Assembly: GCA_946886325.1 (NCBI GenBank)
Contig: CAMPIK010000239.1
Location: forward strand, 1 to 5,043
Length of the DNA stretch: 5,043 nucleotides
DNA from: an uncultured Shinella sp.
GTDB taxonomy: Bacteria > Pseudomonadota > Alphaproteobacteria > Rhizobiales > Rhizobiaceae
Direction: 5' to 3'
In this document: positions 4,828-5,043 of the stretch, piece by piece
Layout of the letters: every line of letters begins with the position of its first letter
Position numbering within the stretch: the stretch's first letter is position 1
The notes under the pieces: generated by a model
Told to the model about the DNA's origin: nothing
The model's input: the letters and a program-made list of their open reading frames with translations, nothing else
Database searches by the model: none
Translations under genes and position numbers: made by a program

Positions 4828-4899
4828 ATGTCCTCAGCGCCGGTCCGTCACGCCCTCTACAACCCGCGCGTCGTTTCGCGTGGGATTATCGTTGCATGA
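4828..4899 (+). CDS. 23-codon ORF coupled to the aconitase X gene (leader peptide or remnant)
   Basis: The ORF encodes [20 protein letters not shown] followed by IVA. It has an excellent ribosome binding site, AAGGAG, six bases before the ATG, better than that of the next gene. Its TGA (4897-4899) overlaps the ATG of the aconitase X gene (4896-4898), the classic ATGA coupling arrangement. Two readings are possible. It may be a short translated leader that delivers ribosomes to the aconitase X start. Or it may be what remains of a longer N-terminal coding region, for example the small swivel-domain partner of aconitase X, after a frameshift. The peptide is too short to assign to any family, and it shows no run of one codon that would indicate classical attenuation. 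Confidence 0.45.
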   Translation: MSSAPVRHALYNPRVVSRGIIVA

Positions 4900-5043
4900 C
4901 GCTGGTTCTGGAGGCTGCCGACAGGGACCTGCTGGCAGGCGGAAAGGGCGACGCTGCCGCCTTCTGCATGCGGCTTCTCACCCGTTTCGCGGTCGCGGTC
5001 GGGGCAAGGCGCTTTCTCGATATCGAGGCGGCGCATATCGACG
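4896..5043 (+). CDS. Aconitase X catalytic (large) domain, N-terminal part, cut by the window edge
   Basis: Only the first 49 codons are visible. They read [20 protein letters not shown], then [20 protein letters not shown], then LDIEAAHID. This follows the conserved opening of the aconitase X catalytic domain (formerly DUF521): a leucine-rich start, the LaG-x-x-G turn, an alanine-rich helix with a conserved Met, a helix ending GAxR, and the strand leading to AHID(G). Bacterial aconitase X includes cis-3-hydroxy-L-proline dehydratase, an iron-sulphur enzyme that feeds 3-hydroxyproline into central metabolism; archaeal relatives act on mevalonate 5-phosphate. In this kind of organism the hydroxyproline role is more likely, but 49 residues cannot decide it. 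Its own ribosome binding site is weak, and its ATG overlaps the stop of the preceding short ORF, so translation is probably coupled. Confidence 0.75.
   Translation, partial: MTLVLEAADRDLLAGGKGDAAAFCMRLLTRFAVAVGARRFLDIEAAHID

Noticed and set aside
1..5043. CRISPR array, insertion sequence, prophage or tRNA attachment site
   Set aside because: No regularly spaced repeats, transposase or integrase motifs, terminal repeats or tRNA-like folds were found on either strand.

Overview
The window looks like chromosomal DNA (or a large replicon) of a high-GC alphaproteobacterium, most likely Rhizobiaceae (Rhizobium/Agrobacterium/Shinella/Ensifer type). The best evidence is the beta-glucosidase, which from memory resembles the Agrobacterium Abg enzyme along nearly its whole length. 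The ArsR-SRPBCC pair and the aconitase X start also fit that group. No searches were run; family names rest on motifs and recalled relatives.

Left half (1-2271), all on the minus strand. Read in transcription order it holds: an ArsR-type repressor (2271-1948); an SRPBCC/AHSA1 ligand-binding-fold protein overlapping it by ATGA (1951-1532); a 72-residue two-helix membrane protein with a strong ribosome binding site (1441-1223); a type II toxin-antitoxin pair in toxin-first order (toxin 1192-866, antitoxin 891-586); and a second SRPBCC protein that runs off the left edge (440-1). The toxin-antitoxin pair sits between the two SRPBCC genes and has its own palindromic operator.

Centre (2280-3855). 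A 17-bp perfect inverted repeat lies over the arsR promoter. On the plus strand follows a TTGACA box and a 14-bp LacI-type palindrome, then a complete 461-residue GH1 beta-glucosidase with both catalytic glutamates present.

Right part (3856-5043), plus strand. A 439-bp stretch without a convincing gene carries a spaced 11-bp direct repeat. It is followed by a small Ser-rich coiled-coil protein of FlxA-like appearance (4295-4636), a run of hairpins ending in a possible terminator (4671-4777), a 23-codon ORF with an excellent ribosome binding site (4828-4899), and, overlapping it by ATGA, the start of an aconitase X catalytic-domain gene (4896 to the edge).

The common theme is local control: three separate palindromes (TA operon, arsR, beta-glucosidase) each overlap a recognisable promoter. 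I saw no transposase, integrase, tRNA, rRNA or CRISPR array. The most unusual items are the toxin operator/promoter layout that predicts a nearly leaderless toxin mRNA, and the short ORF coupled to the aconitase X gene.
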